Assembly (NCBI RefSeq): GCF_003284965.1 | Contig: NZ_QMEW01000001.1 | Coordinates: forward strand, 496,001 to 560,000 | DNA: 64,000 bases | Reading direction: 5' to 3' | From: Mycolicibacterium sp. GF69 | Lineage (GTDB): Bacteria > Actinomycetota > Actinomycetes > Mycobacteriales > Mycobacteriaceae | Shown: positions 1 to 8,768 of the stretch, piece by piece | Numbering within the stretch: the first letter of the stretch is position 1 | How the letters are laid out: every line of letters starts with the position of its first letter | The notes under the pieces: generated by a model | What the model saw: the letters and a program-made list of their open reading frames with translations, nothing else | What the model was told of the DNA's origin: nothing | Database searches by the model: none | Made by a program: the position numbers and the translations under genes

Positions 1-983
1 TCCCCGATCAGATCGACTCGACGAAGCTGCTGGCTCAATTCGGCTCCGGGGCAACGATTGTGCTGCAAGGCCTGCACCGGCTGTGGCCACCGCTCATCGA
101 CTTCGTCCGCCAAGCGGTCGACGAGCTCGGTCACCCGGTGCAGGCCAACGCCTACATCACCCCGCCGGCCAACCGGGGCTTCGATCCGCATTACGACGTG
201 CACGATGTGTTCGTCCTGCAGGCAGCGGGCTGCAAGCGCTGGGTCGTGCACGAGCCGGTCTTCGAGCATCCGCTGCCGTCGCAGCCGTGGACGCAGCACC
301 GCGCCGAGATCGCCGAGCGCGTCGCCGATGCGCCGGTGATCGACACGGTGCTGTCCGCGGGCGATGCGCTCTATCTACCCCGCGGCTGGGTGCATTCGGC
401 ACAGGCGCGAAACGTCACGTCGATCCACCTCACGATCGGTGTCGAGCCGGTCACGGCTGCCAACGTGGCCCGCGCCGTCGTGGACGAGTTGACGGCGCGC
501 GAGGCGTTCCGTGCGTCGCTGCCCATGGGTCCCCCCGGTCCGGATGAGACGATGGCGACGGTGACGAAGGTGATGGCGGAGATGGTGGAGTCGTTGCGCG
601 ACGAAGCGGCGGCCCTCAGCGCGGGTGCGGCCGCACATCTTTCGCGCCGCCACGCCGCCCGGACCCGACCCGTTGCGGTCCGCCCGCTGGCCTCCCTTGC
701 GGCGGCCGATCATGCGGGCGAGGCCGTCGTCCGATGGCGCCACGGGCTGATCGCGACACTCGACCGGTCCGGTGACCGCATCGTCCTGCGCCTGCCGGAC
801 CGGACCATGACCTTTCCGCGGACCTGCGGCGAGGCCGTACAGGCCCTGCTCGACGGGGCCGCCCTCGATGCGGCGAGCATGCCGGGTCTGGACCTCGCCG
901 ACGGCACGGTTCTCATCCGGCGGTTGCTGCGGGAGGGGGTTCTCGTTCCCGTGCGGCGGAACACGCCGGCAGACGCCGGATGA
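1..983 (+). CDS. JmjC/cupin-4 family oxygenase, 5' end outside window
   Basis: The frame is open from position 3 with no start, so the gene enters from the left; a GTG at 60 is internal. The protein carries the double-stranded beta-helix iron site of the cupin-4/JmjC hydroxylase family: an HxD-type motif in FDPHYDVHDVF and a distal His in GDALYLPRGWVHS. Bacterial relatives (ROXA/YcfD type) are Fe(II)/2-oxoglutarate oxygenases that hydroxylate a ribosomal protein. The C-terminal half beyond the cupin fits a winged-helix-like region of that family, but the substrate here is not visible. Its stop overlaps the next gene by 4 nt (ATGA), so the two are probably cotranscribed. The family is clear; the substrate is inference. 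Confidence 0.85.
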   Translation, partial: PDQIDSTKLLAQFGSGATIVLQGLHRLWPPLIDFVRQAVDELGHPVQANAYITPPANRGFDPHYDVHDVFVLQAAGCKRWVVHEPVFEHPLPSQPWTQHRAEIAERVADAPVIDTVLSAGDALYLPRGWVHSAQARNVTSIHLTIGVEPVTAANVARAVVDELTAREAFRASLPMGPPGPDETMATVTKVMAEMVESLRDEAAALSAGAAAHLSRRHAARTRPVAVRPLASLAAADHAGEAVVRWRHGLIATLDRSGDRIVLRLPDRTMTFPRTCGEAVQALLDGAALDAASMPGLDLADGTVLIRRLLREGVLVPVRRNTPADAG

Positions 984-1879
984 CGACCGCCAAGAAAACC
1001 CCGTGCAGCGACCAGTCGCTGGCCCGCGACGACCCGATGTACGGCACCGCGTCTGCCGGTTCGTCGTGGGTGCTGCTCGAGTTGAGCGGCGCGTGGGGTC
1101 CGTCGGCGTTTCTGCAGTCGCCGAACTGTATCGACCCGCAACTCGGTCGCGCGATTGTCAGCCGCATCGAGAAGGCGGGTATGCGCATCGCGGCGATCCG
1201 GCGGCACGGTCGTCGGCCCGATGTTCCCCGATGGCGCTGGTACATCGCGCATTCCGACGTCGGTAGCGAGGCGCTTCATCACGGGGAGGTCGCCGACCCG
1301 AGCGAGTTCCTCGAGCTCGCGTTGGACGGCAGCGACGGACGGTCGACCACCGACCCGCTGATCGCGATCTGCTCGCACGGAAAACACGACCAGTGTTGTG
1401 CGGTCCGGGGCCGCGGCGCATGCCGGGCGATCGCTGCGGAGTTTCCCGAATTCACCTGGGAATGCTCACATCTGGGTGGCGACCGGTTCGCCGCCACCAT
1501 GCTGATCCTGCCCGTGGGGCTGTGCTACGGCCGGGTTGACTCGGCGGACTCGGCGGGCCTCGTGCGTCTCTATCTCGAGGGGCGCTTGGACAACCGGTTC
1601 CTGCGCGGGCGCACCTCGCTGCCGCACGCGGTGCAGGCCGCGCAGTATTTCGCCCGGCAGCGGTACGGCGACGACCGCATCGACGCGCTGCACCCGCTGC
1701 ACGTCGAGCGCGGCGAGCACCGGATCCGCGTGCTCCTGGCCGACGAGGCCGGGCCTATCGAGGTCATCCTGCACGAGGAGTTGTCCGAACCCCTGCTGTC
1801 GCAATGCCATGCGAAGGTCGCCGGTCAGGTCCGCGTCTTCACCCTGGGTTCCCTGGGGCCGGCCGAGTCCGAGCGCTGA
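980..1879 (+). CDS. sucrase/ferredoxin-like family protein (thioredoxin-like 2Fe-2S)
   Basis: This 299-residue protein matches the Suc_Fer-like family (PF06999). A Cys-rich segment CSHGKHDQCC lies near residue 133 and a second conserved block, CSHLGGDRFAA, about 35 residues later; together they resemble the cluster-binding region of thioredoxin-like ferredoxins. It starts with ATG overlapping the stop of the upstream oxygenase, so it may supply electrons or belong to the same unit. No signal peptide or membrane segment is present, so it should be cytosolic. The name sucrase is historical; no sugar hydrolase motif is visible. It ends 3 nt before the convergent TetR gene. Confidence 0.85.
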   Translation: MTTAKKTPCSDQSLARDDPMYGTASAGSSWVLLELSGAWGPSAFLQSPNCIDPQLGRAIVSRIEKAGMRIAAIRRHGRRPDVPRWRWYIAHSDVGSEALHHGEVADPSEFLELALDGSDGRSTTDPLIAICSHGKHDQCCAVRGRGACRAIAAEFPEFTWECSHLGGDRFAATMLILPVGLCYGRVDSADSAGLVRLYLEGRLDNRFLRGRTSLPHAVQAAQYFARQRYGDDRIDALHPLHVERGEHRIRVLLADEAGPIEVILHEELSEPLLSQCHAKVAGQVRVFTLGSLGPAESER

Positions 1880-1882
1880 GCG

Positions 1883-2497
1883 TCAACGCCCGTCGCGCAC
1901 CGCGGGCAGAACCAACGTGTCGATGACAGCGCGTACGAACGCCGCGTCGACACGCTGCCCGTTGACCACCCGCATCAGGCTCATCGCGGTCGTCACGTCC
2001 GACACCAGCGACCAGTCGCGGTCGGCGGAGATCTCGCCGCGGTCGACGGCCCGCCGCAGGATCGCCGACATCATGCGTCGGCCCCTCAGCAACATCAAAT
2101 CGTCGAGCGCCAAGGCCAATTCGCGGTCGTGGACGGCTTCGAGTGCCACGCGCAGGATCAGGTCGTAGGAGACGATCGCATCCTCGTTGCGCTGCGCGCG
2201 CTCGACGAGGGCTTCCAGATCGCCGTGCAGGCTGCCGGTGTCCGGCGCCTCGTCGGTGAGCAGTTCGGGACGCCAGTACACCAGGGCGTCGGTGATCAGT
2301 GCCGCCTTCGACGACCACCGACGGTAGATGGCGGCCTTACCCACACCGGCACGCGCGGCGATGTCGTTCATGTTGGTCGCGTCGTAGCCGTGCTCCTTCA
2401 ACGCGGCCAGCGCAGCATCGAGGATCGCCGGATCCCTCGACCGGTCCAACCGCCCCTCAGTGCGCTGGCGTAGCTTCGGCTCCGTCTCTGCCATCAC
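1883..2497 (-). CDS. TetR family regulator of the mmpS-mmpL operon (putative)
   Basis: A 204-residue TetR-type repressor. The N-terminal helix-turn-helix spans about residues 25-70 (AILDAALAALKEHGYDATNM, then IAARAGVGKAAIYRRWSSKAAL), followed by an all-helical ligand domain of the AcrR_C type. The gene lies 15 nt downstream of mmpL on the same strand, so it is most likely the last gene of an mmpS-mmpL-tetR operon. Regulation of its own operon through the 18-bp palindrome upstream of mmpS is a reasonable inference, by analogy with TetR and MarR repressors of other MmpL exporters. The inducer is unknown. A second ATG directly after the first is an equally good start. Confidence 0.9.
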   Translation of the reverse strand: MMAETEPKLRQRTEGRLDRSRDPAILDAALAALKEHGYDATNMNDIAARAGVGKAAIYRRWSSKAALITDALVYWRPELLTDEAPDTGSLHGDLEALVERAQRNEDAIVSYDLILRVALEAVHDRELALALDDLMLLRGRRMMSAILRRAVDRGEISADRDWSLVSDVTTAMSLMRVVNGQRVDAAFVRAVIDTLVLPAVRDGR

Positions 2498-2512
2498 CGA
2501 CGAGCCTAGGCG

Positions 2513-5389
2513 TCAGGGCGACGACGGCTGCGGTATCGGCGCGGTATCCGCCGGTTCCGCCGCCCGCCGCCGGCGGGTCCGGTCGACGATCTGAATGGTG
2601 TTCAGCGGCCACCAGAACCAGCGGCCCAGCGCCGCGGCGATCGACGGTGTCATGAACGCCCGCACGATCAGCGTGTCGATGATCAGGCCGATCCCGATGG
2701 TCATGCCGAGTTGGCCGACCACGCGCAGGTCGCTGACGATCATCGCCATCATGGTGAACGCGAACACCAGGCCCGCCGCGGTGACGACACGGCCGGTAGC
2801 GCCCATGCCGCGGATGATGCCGGTGTTCAGGCCGGCGTGTATCTCCTCTTTGAGACGCGAGACGAGCAGAAGGTTGTAGTCCGAACCCACCGCCAACAGG
2901 ATCACCATCGACAACGGGATCACGATCCACTGCACGCCCAGGCCCAGAATGTCCTGCCAGAGCAGTACCGACAAACCACATGCGGTACCCAGGGATGCGG
3001 CCACGGTGCCAACGATCACGAGGGCGGCCACCACGCTGCGGGTGATCAACACCATGATCGAGAAGATCAGGATCATCGACGCGATGAGCGCGATCGTCAA
3101 GTCGGTCACGACGCCGTCCTGCATATCGGCGTACAGCGATGCCGTGCCGGCAAGGGACACCTTCGCATTGGCCAGCGGAGTGCCCTTGACAGCGTCGGCG
3201 ACTACGCCTTTGAGATCGCGGACGTGCTCGATACCCTCCACCGAAGCCGGGATGCCCTCATGGGTGATGATCATCCGGACCGCCTTGCCGTCCGGCGATA
3301 CGAACATCTTGAGCCCACGCTCGAAGTCGGGGTTTTGGAAGACATCCGGCGGCAGGTAGAAGAAATCATCGATTCCGGCTTGGTCGAAGTACAGACCGAT
3401 CTTGGTCGCGCCTTCGGCCAGTTCCTGTTGCTGAGCCTGGGTGCCTGCCATCGTGCTGTGGGTCGCCAGCATGAAGTCGCGCATGGTCTTCATCGACTCG
3501 ATGGTGTTCTCCAGAACCGGCAGCATCTGCGGCAGCAGCTGATCCAGCCGATCCATGTCCACTGTGATGCCCTGTATCTGGTTGGCGAGGGTGTCGATGC
3601 CGTCCAGTGAGTCGAAGATCGACCGCAGGGCGTGACAGATCGGGATGTCGAAGCAGTGCGGTTCCCAGTAGAAGTAGTTGCGCAGCGGGCGGAAGAAATC
3701 ATCGAAATCGGCGATGCTGTCGCGCAGTTCATTGGTGGTCTCCGCCATCTCGTGGGTCCTGCCCACCATGCTGTGCGTGGTCTCGGTCATCTCCTTCGTG
3801 ATGGTGTACATGCGTTCCATGTTGGCCACCGTCTCGCTCAGTTCGTCGGCCTGCTCGAGCATCTGAGCCGAGTTGTCGTTGTTGAACTTCGCGGCCTGCA
3901 GCGTGCCGGCGTTCTGCGCACCGAGCAGGAACGGGATCGAGCTGTGCTCGATCGGCGAACCCAGCGGGCGGGTGATGGTCTGTACCCGTTCGATGCCCCG
4001 CATGTCGAAGATCTTCTTGGCGACTTGGTCGATCACAAGCATGTCCGCCGGAGTGCGCAGATCATGATCGGCCTCGAGCATCAACAGTTCGGGATTCATG
4101 CGGGCCTGCGAGAAGTGCTCTTCCGCGACGGCCATGGCGACGTTGGCGGGCATATCGGCGGGGGTGAAATCCTGGTCGTTGTACTGCGGCACGTAGGTCA
4201 GCAGGCTCACGAAACCGACGATGGCCACCAGGCTCGTCACAAAGATGATCGGGGCGGGCCAGCGGACCACGGCGGTACCAACTTTGCGCCAACCACGTGT
4301 GGAGAGTTGGCGCTTGGTGTCGAGGAGTCCGAACCGGGATGCCACGGTGAGCACCGCGGGCGCCAATGTCAGCGCCGCGGCGATGATCACCAGCATCGCG
4401 ATCGCGCAGGGCAAGGCCATGGTCTGGAAGTAGGGCAGCGTGGTGAAGGTGAGGCACATACACGCGCCGGCGATGGTCAGCCCGGAGCCCAGGATGACGT
4501 GTGAGACGCCGTGATAGGCAACGTAGAACGCGTCTTCTGTACTGAGGCCCTTCGATCTCTCTTCCTGATATCGGCCAAGCAGAAAGATCAAATAGTCCGT
4601 TACCGCGGCCAGCGACAGCATCGTCACCATGCTCACCGCGTAGGGGGTCAGACCGATGATGTCCAGATTGCCGGCGGTGGCCGTAACACCCTGTGCGGCA
4701 AACAGTCCCAGGCCAATGATGACCATGGATATGAGCATCGTCACGACGGAGCGGTAGATGAGGAGCAGCATCGTGATGATGATCGCGACAGACACCAACT
4801 CCATCGTCGCCATGCTCCGATGCCCGGCAACGCTGGTGTCGGCGTTGAGCACCGTGTTGCCGGCTACATGGGCCGTGATACCCGGCGGTGGGGGGACCGA
4901 AGCGACGATGTCGCGCACGGCGGCCACCGATTCGTGGCTGGCGCTGGTGCCCTGCGAGCCGTTGAGAAAGATCTGTACGTAGGCGGATTTGCCGTCCACA
5001 CTCTGCGAGCCCGCCGCGGTCAGCGGATCGCTCCAGAAGTCCTGAACGTTCTGCACGTGTTCACGATCGGCGATCAGCTTTGCGACGATCTCGTCGTAGA
5101 ACGCGTGCGCGGCGTCGCCGAGCTCGTCCTCGCCCTCCAGTACGACCATCGCCGTGGAGTCCGAGTCGTATTGCTGAAACACCTTGCCGATGTTCAACAT
5201 CGACTGATACGAGGGCGCGTTCGTCGGGCTCAATGGCACCGATCGGGTTGCGGCGACTTCGCCCAGAGACGGGGTCATGACGCCGAGGGCGACCACCACC
5301 AGCACCCAGAACAGAATGATCGGCAACGAGAAGACCCGAACCATCCGGGCCGGGAAGGGGCGACGCCGTTCCACTGGCGTGTTGCTCAT
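2513..5389 (-). CDS. MmpL-type RND transporter
   Basis: A 958-residue RND superfamily exporter of the mycobacterial MmpL type. A first membrane helix (residues about 15-40) is followed by a periplasmic loop, a block of five helices, a long second periplasmic domain with a predicted coiled-coil-like stretch (residues about 450-640, rich in Glu/Met/Thr), and a second block of helices ending near residue 930. Asp/Tyr pairs typical of RND proton relay occur in the helices (AVTDYLIFLLGRYQEE and VGSDYNLLLVSRLKEE). Length and the adjacent mmpS place it with the MmpL4/MmpL5 group, which exports siderophores, glycopeptidolipids or drugs with an MmpS partner. The start overlaps the mmpS stop by 4 nt. 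The substrate cannot be read from the sequence. Confidence 0.95.
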   Translation of the reverse strand: MSNTPVERRRPFPARMVRVFSLPIILFWVLVVVALGVMTPSLGEVAATRSVPLSPTNAPSYQSMLNIGKVFQQYDSDSTAMVVLEGEDELGDAAHAFYDEIVAKLIADREHVQNVQDFWSDPLTAAGSQSVDGKSAYVQIFLNGSQGTSASHESVAAVRDIVASVPPPPGITAHVAGNTVLNADTSVAGHRSMATMELVSVAIIITMLLLIYRSVVTMLISMVIIGLGLFAAQGVTATAGNLDIIGLTPYAVSMVTMLSLAAVTDYLIFLLGRYQEERSKGLSTEDAFYVAYHGVSHVILGSGLTIAGACMCLTFTTLPYFQTMALPCAIAMLVIIAAALTLAPAVLTVASRFGLLDTKRQLSTRGWRKVGTAVVRWPAPIIFVTSLVAIVGFVSLLTYVPQYNDQDFTPADMPANVAMAVAEEHFSQARMNPELLMLEADHDLRTPADMLVIDQVAKKIFDMRGIERVQTITRPLGSPIEHSSIPFLLGAQNAGTLQAAKFNNDNSAQMLEQADELSETVANMERMYTITKEMTETTHSMVGRTHEMAETTNELRDSIADFDDFFRPLRNYFYWEPHCFDIPICHALRSIFDSLDGIDTLANQIQGITVDMDRLDQLLPQMLPVLENTIESMKTMRDFMLATHSTMAGTQAQQQELAEGATKIGLYFDQAGIDDFFYLPPDVFQNPDFERGLKMFVSPDGKAVRMIITHEGIPASVEGIEHVRDLKGVVADAVKGTPLANAKVSLAGTASLYADMQDGVVTDLTIALIASMILIFSIMVLITRSVVAALVIVGTVAASLGTACGLSVLLWQDILGLGVQWIVIPLSMVILLAVGSDYNLLLVSRLKEEIHAGLNTGIIRGMGATGRVVTAAGLVFAFTMMAMIVSDLRVVGQLGMTIGIGLIIDTLIVRAFMTPSIAAALGRWFWWPLNTIQIVDRTRRRRAAEPADTAPIPQPSSP

Positions 5390-5817
5390 ACGGATTTCAC
5401 CAAGCAGTAGACGAACGGTTTGACTGTGTCGTCACTCGACCGGTCGTCGCGCACCACGCCGTCGACGGTCACCCGACACCCAAGGTCGCTGACATCGCGC
5501 TCGCCCTGCGCCATGATGTTGGCCGACATCGACGGCAGCGTCGTCACGATCGTGAACGACCACGGCAGCGGTGCGCTTTCGACAAGGTGCGGTTGACCGT
5601 TCTCATCGAGATAATTGAGGTTCGCGGTTCCCCCTGACCCGGTGACCTCGTACTCGATGTACTTCGGGTTGAAAGGATCGGTAATCCCGGAGCCTTCGGC
5701 GGTATTCGGGGGCCGGGGGGCAGCGGACTCGCGAACGCGAACGATCGCATACGCGCCGACGGACACGACAACCACAAGCAACAGCGGAATCCAGAACCGC
5801 TTCAACACCCGGAACAC
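5386..5817 (-). CDS. MmpS-type accessory membrane protein
   Basis: A 143-residue MmpS family protein. One N-terminal membrane helix (IPLLLVVVVSVGAYAIV) is followed by a short linker and a periplasmic beta-sandwich ending in VYCLVKSV; two Cys (in LGCRV and VYCLV) are likely to form the conserved disulfide. The start is GTG. It is the first gene of the operon and overlaps mmpL by 4 nt, the usual arrangement in which MmpS and MmpL form one export complex. Upstream lie 247 nt of non-coding DNA with a perfect palindrome about 95 nt before the start codon. Confidence 0.93.
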   Translation of the reverse strand: MFRVLKRFWIPLLLVVVVSVGAYAIVRVRESAAPRPPNTAEGSGITDPFNPKYIEYEVTGSGGTANLNYLDENGQPHLVESAPLPWSFTIVTTLPSMSANIMAQGERDVSDLGCRVTVDGVVRDDRSSDDTVKPFVYCLVKSV

Positions 5818-5911
5818 CGCGCGTGCCTCCCATTCAGGTCAACCAGATCCAGACGTGCGCGGCAGCCGCTGACACAACGTCCGATGCAGGCAGAAAGTGA
5901 ACCGCCTCGTG

Positions 5912-5929
5912 ACGGAACTTAAGTTCCGT
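5912..5929. promoter_or_regulatory. 18-bp perfect palindrome, candidate TetR operator for mmpS-mmpL-tetR
   Basis: ACGGAACTTAAGTTCCGT is a perfect 18-bp inverted repeat with no spacer, the size and symmetry of many TetR-family operators. It sits in the only intergenic gap upstream of mmpS. Binding by the downstream TetR is inferred from position only. Nothing else recognisable was seen between 5818 and 6017. Confidence 0.6.
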
Positions 5930-6017
5930 TTGGTATGCCGCGGAGAACTGTACCGGATTGGAACCTGTGAGTTTCCTGGAAGTTGGCACACGACCGAGGG
6001 CACCGCAGCGCCCGGTT

Positions 6018-6081
6018 CAGGCAGTAGCCGGTTCAGGTAGTGGCCGGTCCAGGCAGTAGCCGCTTCAGGCAGTGGCCCTGC
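6018..6081. repeat. 16-bp tandem repeat, four degenerate copies
   Basis: Four units of 16 bp (consensus CAGGCAGTAGCCGGTT with one to several changes per unit) run head to tail at 6018-6033, 6034-6049, 6050-6065 and 6066-6081. The last unit covers the final codons of the thioesterase, and the others lie just past its stop. The unit length is not a multiple of three, so copy-number change could alter the C-terminus or the transcript end. Confidence 0.75.
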
Positions 6082-6922
6082 CGAAATAGAGTTCCTGGGT
6101 CGCGAGGCAGACGAGCTGTCCGGCCCGGTTGTACATCGTCGACGTCGTCAACCCGCGGCCCGCTATGCCACTGGGCGAAACCTGGTCGGAGAGCACCCAA
6201 TCGGACAGGTCGACGGGCCGGTGAAACCACAGGGCATGGTCGATGAGCGCGTTGAAGGTGCCGATTGCGGTGGCGCCGCGCATGGGGAACGCCGTCTCGA
6301 CCATTGTGGTTCCGGACAGGTAGGCCAGCAGGCAGCTGTGCAGTACGTCGTCATCAGCCACCGGCTCGCTGGGCCGCCACCACATCCGCATCCGCGGTGA
6401 CGGTTCCTTCCGCTCGACCGCCAGGCGCGGCGGCGCATCGACGTAACGCAACTCGAAAGGCTGCGGCCGGACCCAGAAGCCGTCGAGCTCATCGGCGAAC
6501 TCGGCCAGTTGCTCCTGCACCGGAAGAAGCGAATCCGGTTGCGGCACATCGGGAATGTGCTGCTGGTAGTCCAGCGACTCGACGGGCGCGCTCAGCGACA
6601 CCAGGGCCTCGAGCAGAATCTGATCGTTCTGCCGGGCCGTGACCTGACGAGTCGACAGCGTCCCGCCGTCGCGGGCCACGTCGACGTGCAGGTCGACGGG
6701 ATAGCGGGCATCACCGGCGCGGACGTAGTAGACGTGTGCGCTGTGCGGCGCTCGGCCGGGTGCGGTCCTGCTCGCCGCCATCAACGCCTGTGCGGCGATG
6801 TGGCCGCCCACGATGTGGTGCGCCGGGTTGTCCAGTTGGGTGGCGACGAAATGCTGTTCGTCGCGCCGGTCCAGGTCGAGGGTGGCGATGACGTCGGCAA
6901 GCGCCGGCGAGCGGTAGGTCAC
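6065..6922 (-). CDS. tesB: acyl-CoA thioesterase II (TesB type)
   Basis: A 285-residue double hot-dog thioesterase. The first hot-dog domain holds the HIVGGHIAAQALMAAS motif, and the second has the FNALIDHALWFHRP segment with the conserved catalytic Asp. TesB enzymes hydrolyse medium- to long-chain acyl-CoA to free acid and CoA in the cytosol. The length matches the family. The GTG start at 6922 has only a weak ribosome site. It is divergent from a MarR gene; the shared upstream region holds a perfect 13-bp inverted repeat. The last codons lie in a 16-bp tandem repeat. Confidence 0.92.
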   Translation of the reverse strand: MTYRSPALADVIATLDLDRRDEQHFVATQLDNPAHHIVGGHIAAQALMAASRTAPGRAPHSAHVYYVRAGDARYPVDLHVDVARDGGTLSTRQVTARQNDQILLEALVSLSAPVESLDYQQHIPDVPQPDSLLPVQEQLAEFADELDGFWVRPQPFELRYVDAPPRLAVERKEPSPRMRMWWRPSEPVADDDVLHSCLLAYLSGTTMVETAFPMRGATAIGTFNALIDHALWFHRPVDLSDWVLSDQVSPSGIAGRGLTTSTMYNRAGQLVCLATQELYFGRATA

Positions 6923-6943
6923 CCCGGCATCATGCCAGCGCGG

Positions 6944-6988
6944 TTTCGGTGTAGTTCGTCGCGCTCATCGCAACCAACTACACCGAAA
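6944..6988. promoter_or_regulatory. perfect 13-bp inverted repeat between divergent tesB and marR
   Basis: TTTCGGTGTAGTT at 6944-6956 is exactly complementary to AACTACACCGAAA at 6976-6988, with 19 nt between. It lies between the divergent starts of the thioesterase (6922) and the MarR gene (7028 or 7046). It could be a pair of regulator half-sites or a hairpin; position favours MarR control of both genes. A second small palindrome, TATGCATA, lies at 7034-7041, inside or just before the marR start. Confidence 0.55.
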
Positions 6989-7027
6989 TCACAGCAGTGG
7001 GGCGACGATTTCCTCGCCTATATATGT

Positions 7028-7510
7028 ATGTGCTATGCATACTTCGTGGCGGCGTCCCGATACGACCAACTCGACGAACTGCTGACCCGCATCGCGGTCG
7101 CGCGGCAGCGGCCGAGTTGGCGCGATCGGGTTCTCGACGGTGCCGGCCCGGTGACCAGCGCGTCGACGCTGCGGGTGCTGCGCGCCGTCGAACAGTGTCA
7201 GCAGCTTTCCGGTGGCGCATCGGTCCGCGATGTCGCCGACTTCCTGGCCATCGAGCACTCGACCGCCAGCCGTTCGGTCGCGGCAGTCGTGGCCGCGGGC
7301 CTGGCGACAAAGACATCCGCTGCCGACGATCAACGGCGGTGCGCGCTGGTGCTGACCGAGGAGGGGCATCAGGCGTTGCAGACGGTTTCCGATCGGCGAC
7401 GTGACCTTGTCGCGGAGATGATCGCCGACTGGCCCGAAGCCCGAGTCGACACGCTGGTCGATCTCCTCGACCGGTTGACCGAACGGTTCGAACGGGCGGC
7501 CGCCCGATGA
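7028..7510 (+). CDS. MarR family transcriptional regulator
   Basis: A 160-residue winged-helix regulator of the MarR family. The wing and recognition helix lie in the segment SVRDVADFLAIEHSTASRSV followed by VVAAGLATKTSAADDQRRCALVLTEEG, a typical MarR DNA-binding core (residues about 65-115). The ATG at 7028 is used here, but a GTG at 7046 gives a more usual N-terminus (VAASRYDQLDELL) and would put the TATGCATA palindrome upstream of the gene, so the start is uncertain. It overlaps the MFS gene by 4 nt, so it probably senses a compound moved by that transporter. Divergent from tesB. Confidence 0.88.
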   Translation: MCYAYFVAASRYDQLDELLTRIAVARQRPSWRDRVLDGAGPVTSASTLRVLRAVEQCQQLSGGASVRDVADFLAIEHSTASRSVAAVVAAGLATKTSAADDQRRCALVLTEEGHQALQTVSDRRRDLVAEMIADWPEARVDTLVDLLDRLTERFERAAAR

Positions 7511-8757
7511 CCGCCGGAACCACCGCCCCGGCCCCGGCGCGCGGTGCGCTGGGCCTGATCTTCGACCCGGTGTTCGGCGCGCTGTTCTGGGGCAAGATCT
7601 TCTCGGTCGTCGCGGTGTGGACGCACGGCATCGTCGCGGCGATCGTGATGTACGACGCGACGGGCTCGGCGCTGATGGTCGGGTTGGTGGGCGTCGTCCA
7701 GTTCGCGCCGCAGTTGATCCTCAGCCCGACGAGCGGCAAGTGGGCCGACACCGGGGACCCGGCACGGCAGATCCTGCTCGGCCGCGCGTTGTGTGTCGCC
7801 GGATCGGGCTTCACGGCGGTGTGGCTGTTCGTCGAACCCGCACGACACGACATCTCCTCGGCCGTCCCCGTCCTGCTGGGCACCGGACTGGTCGGCTTCG
7901 GCTTCGTCGTCGGGGGGCCCGCGATGCAGTCGATCGTGCCGAACCTGATCCGCGACGGCGAACTGTCGACAGCCATGGCGCTCAACAGCTTCCCGATGAC
8001 GATCGGACGCATCGTCGGTCCCGCGGCGGGTGCCTACATCGCGGCGCATCTGGGTGCGGGCGCCGCGTTCGCGGTCAGCGCCGGCCTGCACCTGGTGTTC
8101 ACGCTGTTCCTCCTCGCCGTGCGTTTCCCGGCCCCGCCGACGCGGCATGCCGACGCGGACTACCGCGTACGGGTGGCCGTCCGATACGTCTGGCGGGACC
8201 GTCCGCTGTTCCTGGCGTTGCTCGCGGTGGCAACCGTTGGGCTGGCGTCGGACTCGTCGATCACCTTGACCCCGTCGATGGCGGATGAACTGGGCGGCGA
8301 CGCCCGCCTGGTGGGAACGCTGTCGGCAGTCTTCGGCGTCGGCGCGGCGGTCGGTATGGCGGTGCTGGCGCTGATGCGCGGCCGGATGGCGTCACAGAAC
8401 GTATCGGCGTTCGGGATGGCAGGGCTCGGCGCGGGATGCGCGGTGCTCGCGGTCGCGCCCGTGGCCGCGGTGGCCGTGGCGGGGTTCGCGCTCGCCGGTC
8501 TCGGGTTCGGCTGGGCGATGACCGGTCTCGGCACTCTCGTGCAGGAACGCGCACCGGAGGCGTTGCGCGGACGGATCATGGCGCTGTGGCTCGTCGGCTT
8601 CCTGGGGTCCCGCCCGATCGCCGCCGCGCTGCTCGGCGGAACCGCCGACGCGTTCAACGTGCAGGCCGCGTTCGCCGTGGCCGCGGCGTTCTGCGTGGTG
8701 GCCGCGCTGTGCAGCCGCCCGGCCAAACTCGTCGGCCCGCTGCCGGCGCATGTGTGA
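7507..8757 (+). CDS. MFS transporter (enterobactin exporter/EntS-like class)
   Basis: A 416-residue major facilitator with about twelve hydrophobic helices spread over the whole length. Alternating small loops and conserved residues such as the segment PTSGKWADTGDPARQILLGRA (loop 2-3) and GTLVQERAPEALRGRIMALW (second half, equivalent loop) fit the MFS_3/EntS-like subgroup of multidrug exporters. The ATG overlaps the stop of the MarR gene, so the two are translationally coupled. The substrate is unknown; export of a toxic or signalling compound sensed by the MarR protein is the simplest reading. It converges on the SDR gene with 11 nt between the stops. Confidence 0.88.
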   Translation: MTAGTTAPAPARGALGLIFDPVFGALFWGKIFSVVAVWTHGIVAAIVMYDATGSALMVGLVGVVQFAPQLILSPTSGKWADTGDPARQILLGRALCVAGSGFTAVWLFVEPARHDISSAVPVLLGTGLVGFGFVVGGPAMQSIVPNLIRDGELSTAMALNSFPMTIGRIVGPAAGAYIAAHLGAGAAFAVSAGLHLVFTLFLLAVRFPAPPTRHADADYRVRVAVRYVWRDRPLFLALLAVATVGLASDSSITLTPSMADELGGDARLVGTLSAVFGVGAAVGMAVLALMRGRMASQNVSAFGMAGLGAGCAVLAVAPVAAVAVAGFALAGLGFGWAMTGLGTLVQERAPEALRGRIMALWLVGFLGSRPIAAALLGGTADAFNVQAAFAVAAAFCVVAALCSRPAKLVGPLPAHV

Positions 8758-8768
8758 TTACTTGAGCA

